64,000 nucleotides of DNA from Brachypterus glaber (lineage: Eukaryota; Arthropoda; Insecta; Coleoptera; Kateretidae), in the NCBI GenBank assembly GCA_958510825.1, contig OY294048.1, positions 16,199,589 to 16,263,588 on the forward strand, written 5' to 3'. The notes beneath the pieces were generated by a model. The model saw only the letters and a program-made list of their open reading frames with translations, did not search any database and was not told where the DNA came from. Shown here piece by piece: positions 51,027 through 62,295 of the stretch (position 1 is its first letter; the number at the start of each line of letters is the position of its first letter). A program made the translations under genes and the position numbers.

Positions 51027-52120
51027 TGTATTTTTAACCGACTTCCGACTTAATTTGACGTGTGACTTTGTTTTTTATGTTTGTTCCCGCATAACTTGGG
51101 AACGAATAAACGGAATTTGATGAAACTTTTTGCAACTTAAAGAGGGCATTCCTGAGGTAGTCCCGTTTCAATTTTAAGCTCGTATAATACCGGGTAAGCA
51201 GGATAATTAGGATAAATCTAAACATTTTAACGCAATTTCACTTAAAACCGGCTTAATTTGGTTCTACTACCAACCAAATTTTTAGAGAAATATCGGACAA
51301 CTTGGATCCGGATAACTTGATTAAAAGATCACTCAAATATTACGGCACACTGAAAATCTTTTAAATGCCGCTAAGCTTGATTCTCTGGACTTTTTAATAT
51401 AAAAATACCAAGAAAAAATGATAAAGTTTGTGATTTTACCATAAGACGTTATTTGATTATTACTTTAAACTTAAAGTTTAACAAAATTTTATTTAGTATA
51501 AAAAATAAAATAAGGTTGGTTGGACTCTTGGCCGCAGAAATAAAAATATTTCTTTTATTTTTTAGAAATTTATCTTTAAGATGATGACTTGGCAAAAGTG
51601 GAAGTGAAAAAAAAGTACGCCATTTTGTAGCCCTTACAATAGCGCACCAAAAAGTTAGATGCGTGCAAGGGACTTGGCCATTTGAAAAAATTGAGTTATG
51701 AAGGAAAAACCGTTTTGAAAAATTAAAAGTAGGTACAAGAAAATTACAAAATATTTTTTAATTAAAATTTGTATTTTTCCCAGATTTAATAAACAAATTA
51801 GATTTTATTTATAAAAAAATAAATCTTGTATGTTAATAAAAAAAAATAAAAAAAGTACTAAAAAAATAAAAAGTTATTAAATTATTTTTTTTATGGAAAT
51901 TTGTTTTCTGGATCCCAAAATGCAAATATATACAAGGGGTCTTTAAAAAAATAATAATTTAACTTAGTTTTCGGCGAAACCGGAAGTGCAAAAAAATATT
52001 TTTTTACGCCATTTTATAGCCCTTGTTAAGAAATATAAGCTACAAAAAAATGCCTTGATCGGTCTGAAAACAATCCTATTTTAGGGGATGTACATGGACT
52101 GAAACTCACCCGGTATAACC
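51027..52120. repeat. Region of internal direct repeats
   Basis: 'ggaagtg', an A-run and 'acgccattttgtagccctta' at about 51600-51645 recur as 'ggaagtgc', an A-run and 'acgccattttatagcccttg' at about 51983-52025. 'accgggt' at 51190 and 'acccggt' at 52108 might be the inverted ends of one element. The 63-codon minus frame at 51034 is not recognisable. Confidence 0.5.
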
Positions 52121-52471
52121 ACTTAAAAAACTTATATACGAAGAAAATATTTAATTTTTAGTTCACCCTATTCAAGTATATAAAACATTTTATTTACATT
52201 GTCTATAGAATGCTAATTAATAAAAAAAAACACTGTTAGATAAATACATAATTATAATGTGGGACGAATTAAAATTATAATATAATATACTTTATGAATA
52301 TATAACTGTTTTTCCTTTTAACATTGTATTTTACTTGTAAAAAATTATAATAAACACCTTATTTGCATTATTTTTTATTTCTAAACGGATACGCTACACC
52401 GAGAAAAAAATTTTATTCATCACAATTAAAAAGTATAACAAAAATTTTGTTACAAAATAACAAGTTTATGT
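52121..52471. other. Intergenic, nothing recognised
   Basis: Very AT-rich, no gene seen. Confidence 0.35.
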
Positions 52472-52590
52472 TCTGTTTTTTCAAGCAAGATAGTAAATTA
52501 AAAATCGCCCAGTAAATATTTTTATTCGCAACTGTATATGTAATACATACATTGCATGTATTAATAAAGTCTAGGACGTAAGTGATTTCT
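52472..52590. repeat. TCTGTTTTTTC arm plus dispersed 3' word
   Basis: 52472-52527 equals the left arm of the element at 53439 ('tctgttttttcaagcaa', 'agtaaattaaaaatcgc'). It is followed by 'gtaatacatacattgcatgt', 'attaataaagt', which also stands at 44030-44060. Confidence 0.7.
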
Positions 52591-53438
52591 TGTCCCACTG
52601 TTTTCGCGCCTGGACCTGACCTGTAATGAAAAATAGAGACCAGTAATTATTACTGGTCTGCATTATAAATCATTAATTTCCGCTAGATGGCGCCACCGAT
52701 AAAAATATAAAAATGGCTGAACTGCTGTTGTCATGATAAACACGAATAATATTCCTGTTTATATTAAAATCTAATACATTTTGCTTAAAAAACCTAAATG
52801 TACAGTTTTATTCAATGTTTTTTACTTTTGATACTGAATAGGATAATAATTGTTATAAACGGTGCCTTGTGAGCTATCAATAAATGTTTTTTGTAGTTGT
52901 TTTTTTGGGTTAAGCGTATGTGAATCTTTAGTCTTATATGATTGTGATTTCTTGTGAAATGCAGGAAAAATTGTTTGTGGTAAATATGAAAAGAACTAAA
53001 AAACAAAGTATTATAGCGATACCCCCAAGCAACAAAGCCGTTACTCATATATTGTCATTTTTCACGACAGCTAAATTTCTAAATTTTATTATTTTTTGTT
53101 ATTTAAGGGTGGGTAAATGATTGAAGTGGAAAAGTAAGCCATGCGATACTTCATTTGAAAGCTTATAAAATTCTCTATTTAACTTTATAAGTATTAATTG
53201 TTTATTTATTGTTTGTTTCTGATAATATTCAAGTTTAAAAATTTTTACTTTAGTGTTTTTAGGTAAACTTTTGGTTAAAATGGCCTGTGGAGAAATCTGA
53301 GTGGTACCACCATGTGTGTCTTTTTTCAAGGCGTTTACCTATGAGTATAACTCAAAATGGGTCTAACTTGAGTTACGTCCTTGTTGCTTGAGAGTGTCAA
53401 TAGTATTATTTTCTTCATTTGAATTCAAACATCTATTA
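52591..53438. other. Intergenic, nothing recognised
   Basis: 'gaaagcttataaaattctct' at 53158 resembles the arm of the C-rich foldback family (42870) but stands alone. Frames of 60-78 codons here overlap on both strands and are not recognisable. Confidence 0.4.
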
Positions 53439-53641
53439 TCTGTTTTTTCAAGCAATATAGTAAATTAAAAATCGCACAGTAAATATTTTTACAACAGGTT
53501 TGAATAGTATATGTTTGTGTATAGAATATAGTTGTTTTATAAAATAAACTACCCAGTATATTCGAAAATCCAATATTCGAATCTGTTTTGAAAATATTCA
53601 CTGTGCGATTTTTAATTTACTATCTTGCTTGAAAAAACAGA
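53439..53641. mobile_element. TCTGTTTTTTC foldback, complete copy
   Basis: 'tctgttttttcaagcaa', 'agtaaattaaaaatcgcaca' and 'gtaaatattttt' at left return inverted as 'aaaatattcactgtgcgatt', 'tttaatttactatcttgctt' and 'gaaaaaacaga'. About 200 bp in all. Confidence 0.88.
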
Positions 53642-53713
53642 CCACAGGTTTCAAAAAAATTAAAATTTTATCTTTAAATAAAATTAATTTAAATTGCGAA
53701 TAAAATAGTATAC

Positions 53714-53792
53714 AGGTCTCCCGGAAAATGGTACTTTTCCTCTACCTATAAATGGTCTCGGAAAAGTACTATTTTCCGATTCGACCTGTAAT
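53714..53792. repeat. Hairpin repeat of about 79 bp
   Basis: 'acaggtc', 'ggaaaatggtacttttcc' at left pairs with 'ggaaaagtactattttcc', 'gacctgt' at right around a 20-base loop. It lies between two direct copies of the neighbouring foldback half. Confidence 0.85.
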
Positions 53793-53805
53793 CTAATATT
53801 ACAAC

Positions 53806-53954
53806 TGGTTTCAATAGTATACGTTTGTGTATAGAATATAGTTATGTTTTATAAAATAAACTACGCAGTATATTCGCACGTCCAATATTCGAATCTGTTT
53901 TGAAAATATTCACTGTGCGATTTTTAATTTAGTATATTGTTTGAAGAAACAGAC
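53806..53954. repeat. TCTGTTTTTTC foldback, right-half copy
   Basis: Direct repeat of 53494-53642 at about 312-base offset ('gtttgtgtatagaatatagt', 'tccaatattcgaatctgttt', 'gaaaatattcactgtgcgat'). The left arm is absent. Confidence 0.88.
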
Positions 53955-54081
53955 CATAGTATATTTGCGGTAAATCAATTATTATTAATATATAATATAT
54001 TCCATTTTTCCAAATACTTATTAAACGCACGTTAAATTTAATTTAAAAGCAAAATAAATAAGTTAAAAAAAAATTAAAAAA

Positions 54082-54164
54082 GAAGTAACCCAGGATTCGA
54101 ACTCGAGTCTCTTGGTGGCAGAAACCCCTTACCGGATCCTATTACTAGCTGGGCAATCGGCTTC
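54082..54164 (-). tRNA. tRNA-like sequence, probably a pseudogene
   Basis: On the minus strand: A-box-like TTGCCCAGCTAGTAATAGG, B box GAGTTCGAATCC, ends GAAG and CTTC that pair, and a T-run directly after the 3' end that would stop RNA polymerase III. The T-stem pairs poorly (TCGAG against CCTGG) and the acceptor stem has only four clear pairs. The middle is longer than usual and I cannot assign an anticodon. A tRNA pseudogene or a SINE head is more likely than a working tRNA. Confidence 0.4.
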
Positions 54165-54280
54165 TTCTATATTTTATTATTTGTTGTAAATATTTTTTTT
54201 CGTCCAGTTGCACCCCTATAAATTTTTTGTTTTTGATTATAATGTGGGCGAGACAATTATTTTATTTATTTCTGCATTCG

Positions 54281-54600
54281 AATAAAAAGCAAAACCAAGA
54301 TTCGGAACTCTCTGATTTCTTCGTTTGGTTGTTTGTTACTTTCTTTTCTTATTGTTTTATGTTTTTGTGATTTTGTTGTTACCAACTACTACGCATGGCA
54401 ATATTAGGACAATAATCTCAAAAAATCACCTTTTCGCTTCTTTATTAAGTGGAAGACAATATGCATGTTTGGGCATACCTTATTACGTCCTTGCCCTGCA
54501 ATAATCTATGACACAGAAGATAAACTAACACGTTTAAGAGGGGGTGGTAATATTAGGAACATGACAATAATTTGCTCAACCATCTCATATATACCCTATT
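54281..54600. repeat. Dispersed repeat, copy 2 (partner at 628-1105)
   Basis: Same order of shared words as copy 1 and same orientation, without the roughly 155-base segment. The 62-codon frame at 54465 is within it. Confidence 0.65.
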
Positions 54601-55815
54601 TTATTTCATTATTAGTAACTAAAAAATTTACTAGGTTTAGTTTTGCTTTGTAAGTAGATCTTCTGATGGAAAACTGCATTTTGCGTAAATTTGAAGTATC
54701 TTATAAATATGTCTTGAAAAACTAGGTTTTATTTTTATTTCATATCATTCAGATAGAATATAAACTTTTGCATTTATTTTATAATTATTGATAAAAATAT
54801 GATAAAATGTATGTTCTGAGGTTTTGCCCAAATGAAACGAAGAAAAGAGGCAAAAATTTTACAAGAGTATTTTAAAGCATGATTGGAAAATACCTTAGAA
54901 GTCTCTATATGCTGTTAAATATCCACCAGCGTTTATTATCACTTATTTGTCACTTATTTATTATACACTTATTTACTGTATCACTTATTTATATTACTTC
55001 GTTTGCTTATAATAAAATTATAAAATTTATGGCGAAATTAAAAAAAAAAAAAAAAAATACGAAATTTAATTTCTGACAGTGACAAGAGAAAAATTATTGT
55101 CAAAAACTTCAAAATTGATACCATGATTGTAACCTTAGTCAAAACAACTAATATTAACACCAATCATAAAAATGAAATATACTAAATAGTTACTAATAAT
55201 GAAATGAAATATAGTATATATTTTTTCTACGACTGCTTTAGAATGTAAGCAAATACACACACTTTTCAAACACAGAATGAATCCATTCTGGCTCTAGATA
55301 TGGTATGAATATTCAGTATCAAGTGTTAGAATGAGCACATGTATTGCCATCTCTTGTTTACAAAAGTAAAGAAAACTGTAGCAAAATTAGTAAAAATATA
55401 TATGTTTTACCATGAAATATTGAATAATTTAATGCAATTTAAAGTTTTGCGTTAAAATTACATAAAGTTTATTAGCTTTTCTTAATATTTGACCAGTTTT
55501 TAATCAATTTAGTTCAAAAAATTAAAACTGCTCCATCTATTGTTAAATATTTAAACCTGATATGTCACAACAATCTGACATAACCTTCAATTTTTGCATT
55601 ATAATTTGTAAATATGTGCTAAAATTAAATAAAAATCTTTTTTAAGTACTGATTTGATAAAATTATTAAATAACATTAATTGCTTTATTTAAAAATATGT
55701 GTTTTGTTGCATTTACAATGTCGTCACAAAAAACATTGTTTTTAATCCTGTCCGCAGTTTAAAGCCATACAGTGTTTCATATTTGCAGTCGAAGAAAAAG
55801 TATAGTCTACAACAC
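54601..55815. other. Intergenic, nothing recognised
   Basis: AT-rich, with an A-run at 55039-55056. No gene or paired repeat noticed. Confidence 0.4.
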
Positions 55816-55919
55816 ATATGGAATATTCCGCGCTCGCGGGACCGTCATACTCGCCTGCCGGTTCGTATGACAAACTTTCCGCTCGCGCGAAATATTGTCT
55901 ATTCCATACTAGTTATAGA
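55816..55919. repeat. Foldback hairpin of about 104 bp with GC-rich arms
   Basis: 'tatggaatattccgcgctcg' mirrors 'attgtctattccata' and 'cgctcgcgcgaa'; inner 'gtcatac' pairs with 'gtatgac'. A similar 'cgcttgcgcgc' word lies at 56540, beyond the neighbouring MITE. Confidence 0.72.
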
Positions 55920-55965
55920 ATATACTATTTTTAAATTGGTAAGATTTATGCTTATAATAAAAGTA

Positions 55966-56513
55966 TAGGGAAGTCGCCTAATTTCGGATACCATTTACAA
56001 TTTATCCAATATTTAATAGGCGCTATTACTTTTTGATATATTTTTTTATATAATAACATACAACTTCTTATAACCAACCATGATTTATTATGAAAAAAAA
56101 AATTAATTTTAAAATTAAAAAAAACAAGGTTAAAAATGCTAAATGTTTGTGCATTTGAAAAAGGGTTCCTGATTTCGGAAATATCCGACTTTTAGATCTG
56201 GGACCCATTGCTTATGTTTTTTGTTATTCCATGACATTTTTTTTCGGTAAATAAGAAGAAATTTAATCTCGAATTTAATCATTAAGCAATTTTTTACGAA
56301 TACTATATGAGCCATAATTTTGCCATTTGCAATTTAAACGATTTGTGGTGCCATTTCACGGGGATAAGCTCTACCGTTACCATAGTACAGGACGGATTTA
56401 GTTTGACTTTTGGCTTCACAATAAAGTAAGTTTCTGTTTACCTCTGCAGATAGTATCTTAAATATACTACTATCCGAAATTAGGAAAACATCCGAAATTA
56501 AGCGTCTTTCTAA
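55966..56513. mobile_element. GAGGAAAGTCGCC MITE, second copy
   Basis: 548 bp, aligned with 47308-47935 throughout ('gtcgcctaatttcggatacc', 'tttgtgcatttgaaaaaggg', 'gtacaggacggatttagttt', 'tttggcttcaca', 'tatccgaaattagg'). TA at 55964-55965 and 56514-56515. Both TIRs have some terminal changes. Confidence 0.93.
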
Positions 56514-56515
56514 TA

Positions 56516-57129
56516 CATTTTACTGAAAATTTTACGCCGATCCGCTTGCGCGCTGTGACGAGTATAAAAACAAAGAAGCTTCTTATAAAAGATAATCATA
56601 ATTATATTTAAATATATGCATACATTCTTTAGTTAGGTAGTTATTTCATATTATTTATTTTAATTATTTTTATATAATTAAAATAAAACAGTATCTTATC
56701 GGTATTAATTGATATGCTAATTTTATGTAAAATTAGTTAATTATTATCTAATGGATGAGTTTTACTTTAAAAACTTGCTGGACTATCGTCGCTGGTGGTT
56801 TGTTGCTTTAATACCGGGGTATGCCACTGGCCCAATTTTAGATTTTTAGGGAAGGGCTTAAAGAGGTTCAGATGCGCCTTTGCCAAAAATTCAAAACCCC
56901 CACCACGATTGTCCCTGCCAAGTTGGAGCTTCTTTACAGATTTTAAGGGATTTTTATTCTTTTTTTTACAAACCAATTTTTTTTCTTGAGATCGATTTGG
57001 AATCTTTCAATGATTATTTTATCAAAAATGAAAAAAATCTATGGAGCGCATGTGCATGCAACTCCGGTCTTTTCCCGTCCCGAAAAGGTTAGTTATTATT
57101 TTTCTATTCTATACATGGTGTTTGCAGTC
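56516..57129. other. Intergenic, nothing recognised
   Basis: 56780-57090 is less AT-rich and carries overlapping open frames on both strands (64-70 codons), none recognisable. They share the same DNA, so at most one could be real. Confidence 0.35.
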
Positions 57130-57522
57130 TTGTGGTATATCTACCCAGAGTCATCCCTAGATTAAAAAATGTATTATTTTTGCCTCAAACTTTTTTATTG
57201 TATTTTTATTTGGATTTTCAGTAAAAAATAAAGATTTATTGGGTAAAAAATACCTAAAAAATGTCCTAAAACGTAAAACTGTGGGAGCAACCCTTTTCAA
57301 AAAAAAATAAATTAAGAGAAAGTAAAATTTTGTGCCACCAAAAATGTTACTTTTTTTTTACTTTAACTTAAATATTAAATTTAGATGTTTTGGTGAAGAA
57401 TATTTTTTTGCTTAGTTTTAAATGAAGAATCGACCTGCAGCATTCAAATTTTATTGGTGCTTCTTTTGTTCCCCATCTTTAAAGGGCCGTAGCTCCCTTA
57501 CTGCTTATTTCCGGACATATGT
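57130..57522 (+). mobile_element. CAGGGTGATC foldback, truncated copy
   Basis: Follows 27561-28293 from the middle: 'ttttgcctcaaactttt', 'actgtgggagcaaccc', 'tttgtgccaccaaaaatgtt', 'gttttaaatgaagaatc', 'gggccgtagctccctta', 'ttccggac'. Both outer ends are missing. Confidence 0.85.
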
Positions 57523-58790
57523 TGCTTTGTTAGTTTTTCATGTCTTGTAATCTCCTTTAATATACGCCATATTATTAGTCTTAAAGACTGCAAGCACCAT
57601 GTATACATAAAACCTAGTTTTACGTTCATCTAATCAAAATTTTGCCATTGGCCATTTTTGAGCTTAAAAGTTCATAGACAGGATCCTAGGAGTATCCTAT
57701 AAAATCCTTGCGGCAGGTTTGCCTATTTAAACAAAATAAATAAATTTAAATAAATATTGCGATATATTGTCTATATAGGCAGAGAGCGTAAAATTTATGT
57801 TTTTATTATTGTTCCGAACGATCACGATTCTACGTAAATGGATATTATGGGAATATGGGATATAAAATCAATCGATTTAAACCTATTACATAACCCATTT
57901 TAGTTGTTAAATTTAACTACGCATTCAAACATTATATATTTAAGCACCAATAAATTTAAAGCTTTTTTTGTTTTGGAAAAAAAAATAATAAGTCTAATAT
58001 TACCACACTCAAGGTTTGCTATGAAAATGTGTTTTTTTTTAGGAACAACGATGTTTTTTAATTTTTTTTTATTGTTTTCACCCACTTACCCCACCTCGAT
58101 TTTTACAAAAAAAATAATCCTAAATTTTGTCGAAACTTTAATCAGGAACGTGCAAAATAGGTGAAGTTTTCATATATGTGCACCAAACATTTTTCCTGTA
58201 CTTTCTTTTTATTTATGTAACAAAATATATTTTTAACTGTAATCATATTAATATATATATACCAATTATTAATAATAATTTATTAGTAATAAAATATTAT
58301 TATCTATATAAATTCAGTCATGAACTAACTGTTTCTTAATGCATGTCATAATAGGAAAAGTATAAATAATATCTAATTGTTTATTGGAGGAAATTTGACA
58401 GAAACATTTTTCAATCGTGCTAGACTGATAGATTATTACCCATAATTAACAATTTATCTGTGACCAGCTTACATTGTTTTAACTGTATTTCTATAAACAT
58501 ATCTATCATTTTTTCATTTGTTAACTTTTACTAACTATCTGTGTGTATTTTGCGAGTGACGCGTCATGACGTAGCCTTGAGTGATAAGATATGACATCTT
58601 TTTATCCAGAAAATGTACAAGCGCCTAAATGCAGATCTCTGTGCAATAGTGTGTTTTGGTTTTTTCTCGGTTTGGGCTTTTTTTTAATGAGGGGGCCTTG
58701 GGTTACGTTAACGTTGGTTTGGCGTCTGTTTGGTGTTTTTTTTTTTTGTAAAAAAATGTTTTTTATTTAAAATAACATATTGAAAAACGG
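57523..58790. other. Intergenic, nothing recognised
   Basis: Overlapping frames at 57900-58164 on both strands are low-complexity. 58559-58572 has 'gcgtcatgacgtagc'. 58690-58745 resembles 1805-1860. No gene identified. Confidence 0.4.
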
Positions 58791-58791
58791 T

Positions 58792-58816
58792 CAGCGCATG
58801 CGCGTGCGCATGCGCA
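58792..58816. promoter_or_regulatory. NRF1/erect-wing-like site in alternating purine-pyrimidine tract
   Basis: A 22-base strictly alternating stretch made of two linked units, 'gcgcatgcgc' and 'tgcgcatgcgca'. The second is an exact match to the NRF1 palindrome known in animals (erect wing in flies). Such tracts can also adopt Z-DNA. No gene is evident nearby, so a live promoter is only a possibility. Confidence 0.45.
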
Positions 58817-59140
58817 GTTTGTCAAAACGTTGCATAAAGAGCTGCACATAGGCGCTCCTGAAAATGTTACTTAACCTTAAATAATTGTAAAAGGCTGCTG
58901 GTAGCATCTCAATGTAGGCAAACAATCTCTTTGCCAAGCCAACTTAAAATGTTTTATTTTGATGTAGTCTTGGACACAATCAATTGTTCTTATTGCGATG
59001 ACAACTCCGGTGCAACATATCTCTAGGTTATAGTATACTGGGTTTAGTGTCCTCTAGTTTAAGTGGTTGCAGTAGTTCTAAAAAAGTTATAAAACTAAAT
59101 ATAAAAAAATATAAATGTACAACTTTACTGATTCTTAAAA
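58817..59140. other. Intergenic, nothing recognised
   Basis: No gene or paired repeat noticed between the NRF1-like site and the foldback. Confidence 0.35.
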
Positions 59141-59409
59141 AAAGTGGACATAATATCGCACCCGTTATGAAAGAGTGTCATAACACAAAATTTTGAAAAA
59201 GATGTTTAGTGTATTATTACTGCTCCTATTGAGATCTACCAATCTCTATAACTGGAATATTACATCTAACTAGTATAGTTATATTATATGTAATATACCA
59301 GTTATACAGATGGGTAGATCTCAATAAGAGCAGTAATAATACACTAAACACCTTTTTCAAAATTTTGCATTATGATACTGTTCCATAACGGGTACGATAT
59401 GTCCACTTT
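59141..59409. mobile_element. Foldback MITE of about 270 bp
   Basis: 'aaagtggacataatatcg', 'acaaaattttgaaaaagatg', 'tttagtgtattattactgct' and 'ttgagatctacc' return inverted to 'gtccacttt' at 59409. Arms of about 125 bases, short loop. Confidence 0.9.
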
Positions 59410-59459
59410 CATCAAAAGGTATTAAATGTCCTTTGATAAGTTGCTCCTTAATTTAATAA

Positions 59460-59500
59460 TTAGGTTCTGCGCCTTCGCCAAAATTTTAGATAATTATAAA
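59460..59500 (-). mobile_element. Scrap of SINE family B body
   Basis: 'gcgccttcgccaaaatttta' resembles the inverted body word of copies a-c. No head or tail. What follows (59521-59560) resembles the gap-flank sequence at 38040. Confidence 0.4.
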
Positions 59501-59674
59501 TAAAAATAAACCGTGAAAATATGTTATTCTTCGCATTCCATAGTATACTCTTCACAGTACAACTTGTAAATTTAGAAAACTCGTAACTTAAAAAAATAAT
59601 TTTCTGTTCCTTGTACTAATCAACTCTGTACATGTTAACTGGTAACTTATACAAACTTCAATTTCTCGAATATA

Positions 59675-60572
59675 CCGTCAACCGGGGTGAAACCGATAAG
59701 CAGGGGTGAAACCAATCATCACGTGTATTTTGGCTAATGTTTTTAGTACTGGTAGTATACAGCAGTCAGCACGCGGCGAAAGTCGACAAGTTACTGCAGG
59801 AAATATCAGTCTTTATGAGAACGGGCACGAAGAAGGTTTATTTTGTCTGTCTTTCGAGATGCCTAGGTTGTTTTAGAGGTGCAAAAAAAGTAGTTTTTGG
59901 AAACTTGTGTAAACGTAGGGTTGTGCAGAGTTACAGAAAAGAGCTGAGCGAATGTGTTGAATAAATTTGAATTTAACTATTATCTGGCCCTAGTAGTAAA
60001 AAGGTTTTAGTTTTTTTATCAACATTTTTTATTTACATTTTTATAAAAAGTGGGAAAATGGTGTGGTGAAATCGATTACTAACTAATTGGTCTAAATAAA
60101 GCTTTCTTCTTCATTAAAGTTTTTTTTGTGAGTTTTTTTTTGCAGGAAATCCAAGTACTTTTAGTAAGTGCTTTACACTAACCCCCTCACCCCCTTCCAA
60201 ACCTTTTAAGGAATATTTTTTAAGTTCAAGATAATATTTACCTTTTTGATACTAGTTTTTTTCTTTATTTAAAAACGAAAAAGTTTTTTTAAAACAAGGA
60301 TAAATGATCGGTTTCACCCTTGAAGTTGCTTGGGTCAAATATACGTGAAATAACAGAGGTGATAGGTTTCACCCCCATAGTATGGGGCGAAACCGATCAA
60401 CTTGAAACAAAATATATAAAAAAAACTACTGTGGTTATTTTGACAGTGTTGACAGTTATATATGCTCGAAACATCAAGCTTTAACATATATTTTTTATGG
60501 ATTTTTATTTTTGTAAGAAAACCTAAAAAAACAAAAAACAGAAAATTTTGACCGGTTTCGCCCACGTTGACT
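59675..60572. mobile_element. CCGTCAACCGGGGTGAAACC element, about 0.9 kb
   Basis: Left end 'ccgtcaaccggggtgaaacc' after TA (59673-59674). Right end, inverted, 'agtcaacgtgggcgaaaccg' before TA (60573-60574). Sub-terminal 'gggtgaaacc' words recur at 59702 and, inverted, at 60367. The 75-codon frame (59737-59964) and the minus frame at 60335 resemble no transposase. Confidence 0.78.
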
Positions 60573-60574
60573 TA

Positions 60575-61203
60575 GAAACTAATTGGAATAGTTAATTGAA
60601 TTTATCATTTCGCTAAGTATAGAACCAAAATTTGATTTTTTTGAGATAATATGTTTTAAAATTTACCTGTCCAGTATACAAGTAGTATATTGCGTTACCT
60701 ATCTCTCTCTCTTTCTCCCTTGCATTTACCAAAAATGTAAATAATTTGAGCTGGAACTTTATTTTTTATACTGTATATTTTTTTTGTTTATGAAGGGATT
60801 TTGTTTTTAATTGTTAGAATATTTCCATGAAAGTAATGTATTTGACAATTTTGAATTTGATTTGAATTTTCTGATTTTTTATAAATAAACGTGACGTTCC
60901 CTAAAACTTTTTTGTTTATACATGGATTTTGTTTTTCTGAATAAATAAAAATATTTCTACCAGAGAATATTTTTTGAAAATTAACTGAACTTTTGGTTCA
61001 TTTTTTTAAATTGTTTTAAAAGTTCTGCGCCCTACAATTTCTTTTTCGTGAAAAATTGTATGTGGGAGTGATTGGGGTCGCTGCAACTGAACCTGGTAAT
61101 AAAAATTTCTAACCTTCGGGGGCAGGAGCAACAATTTTTAATTGTTTAAAATATTTTTTTGGACAAATCATGAGCAGGTCACACCGTGCACTTACTAGGT
61201 TCT
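60575..61203. other. Intergenic, nothing recognised
   Basis: AT-rich with a CT microsatellite patch at about 60701-60719. No gene seen. Confidence 0.4.
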
Positions 61204-62067
61204 ACACTGTAAAAAAATCTAAATCTATGTAAATTTAAATAATTTTACATTATCGTCGTAATTTTGTGTAATTTTAAATTATGCTAGAGGGTTTTAAAAA
61301 ATTTTACCAGTCTTTAACAATATTTTACAATAAATTAAATTTATTTGCAAACTTACACAAACTTATGAATTAAACATAACTAAGTGTAGTAAAATTACTT
61401 AGTAAAATAAGGTAGGTAGTTTTAAGCTATTAATTTACATTAATTTTTAACCTTATAGTTTACAATAAAATTTCATTGCAAATGTATAGAGAATGGATCA
61501 TATACAGTTATTGTTTACGAATGAACGAATATTGTGTTAGAATTAACATGAAATTTATCTTTAGTTGTCGTTACAAAACTATGACAGTATAAACAAACGT
61601 CCGACAAATGTTTATACGAATGTACGGTTAATTTTCCATTTCCGGAAATGGCCAATGATAAACAATAGTCTCTGTCGATTTTAATTATTTACACTCGTTA
61701 AATATTAGCGTCGAAACTGTTTTAGTTAATAATCACACCAGGGTATGTATTCTCAAACTCGAGAGAACCCATTCCCGGGAGATAGGTGTTGTGGGTTGCA
61801 TATTAGTTTTCTCGAAACGCAAAACTACTTATTCTTGAACTTCACTTCGCACGTAAATCGAGGAACTTTACTTCTACTACTCGGGAGAAGCGAGCATTCA
61901 CGGAAATGTTGACATATAAGTTAGTCGCGCACATTCGAACATAACCCTATTTTCGCTTTGGTTTTGTGTTGTTAATTTGAATACCGTTTTATTTTATAAT
62001 AGTTAATAGAAGAAGCTTTTTTGTGTTTAGAAATTATTATGCATATTATAATAATAATAATATAACC

Positions 62068-62151
62068 ATGGACGATTTGGAAATTGTGGGGGCTGTTGCC
62101 CTTTTTGGAGATCTGCAATATGCGGAAGTACAAATGGGGATTTTAGAGTAA
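62068..62151 (+). CDS. Short ORF, possible first exon cut by a MITE
   Basis: ATG at 62068 in good context (aaccATGG) encodes 27 residues: 'MDDLEIVGAVALFGDLQY', then 'AEVQMGILE', then TAA at 62149. The acidic-hydrophobic start looks protein-like, and the upstream 300 bases are unusually GC-rich for the window. The last few codons already belong to the repeat that begins at about 62138, so the exon may once have continued. I do not recognise the family; a DNA transposon protein or a host gene are both possible. Confidence 0.3.
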   Translation: MDDLEIVGAVALFGDLQYAEVQMGILE

Positions 62152-62295
62152 AATAGAAAAAAATCGTATAAAGCACTCGTTTCATAACACGTTTTTAGCG
62201 CCCCAGTACTTTAAAAAACTAGCCGCAAGCAGCTCGTTTGGGCTTGTACTCGTGCCCTAAAAACGTATGTTATGAAACTAGTACTTTAATACACT
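62138..62295 (+). mobile_element. Dispersed element, 3' hairpin module only (copy C)
   Basis: Matches 10665-10820 ('ttttagag', 'aaaatagaaaaa', 'gtataaagcactcgtttcat', 'aacacgtttttagc', 'gttatgaaactagtacttta'). The 5' 350 bases of the long copies are absent, so the hairpin can occur alone. Confidence 0.85.

Noticed and set aside
56767..57092. Overlapping 64-70 codon frames on both strands
   Set aside because: Three frames share the same bases and none resembles a protein family; probably chance in a less AT-rich patch.
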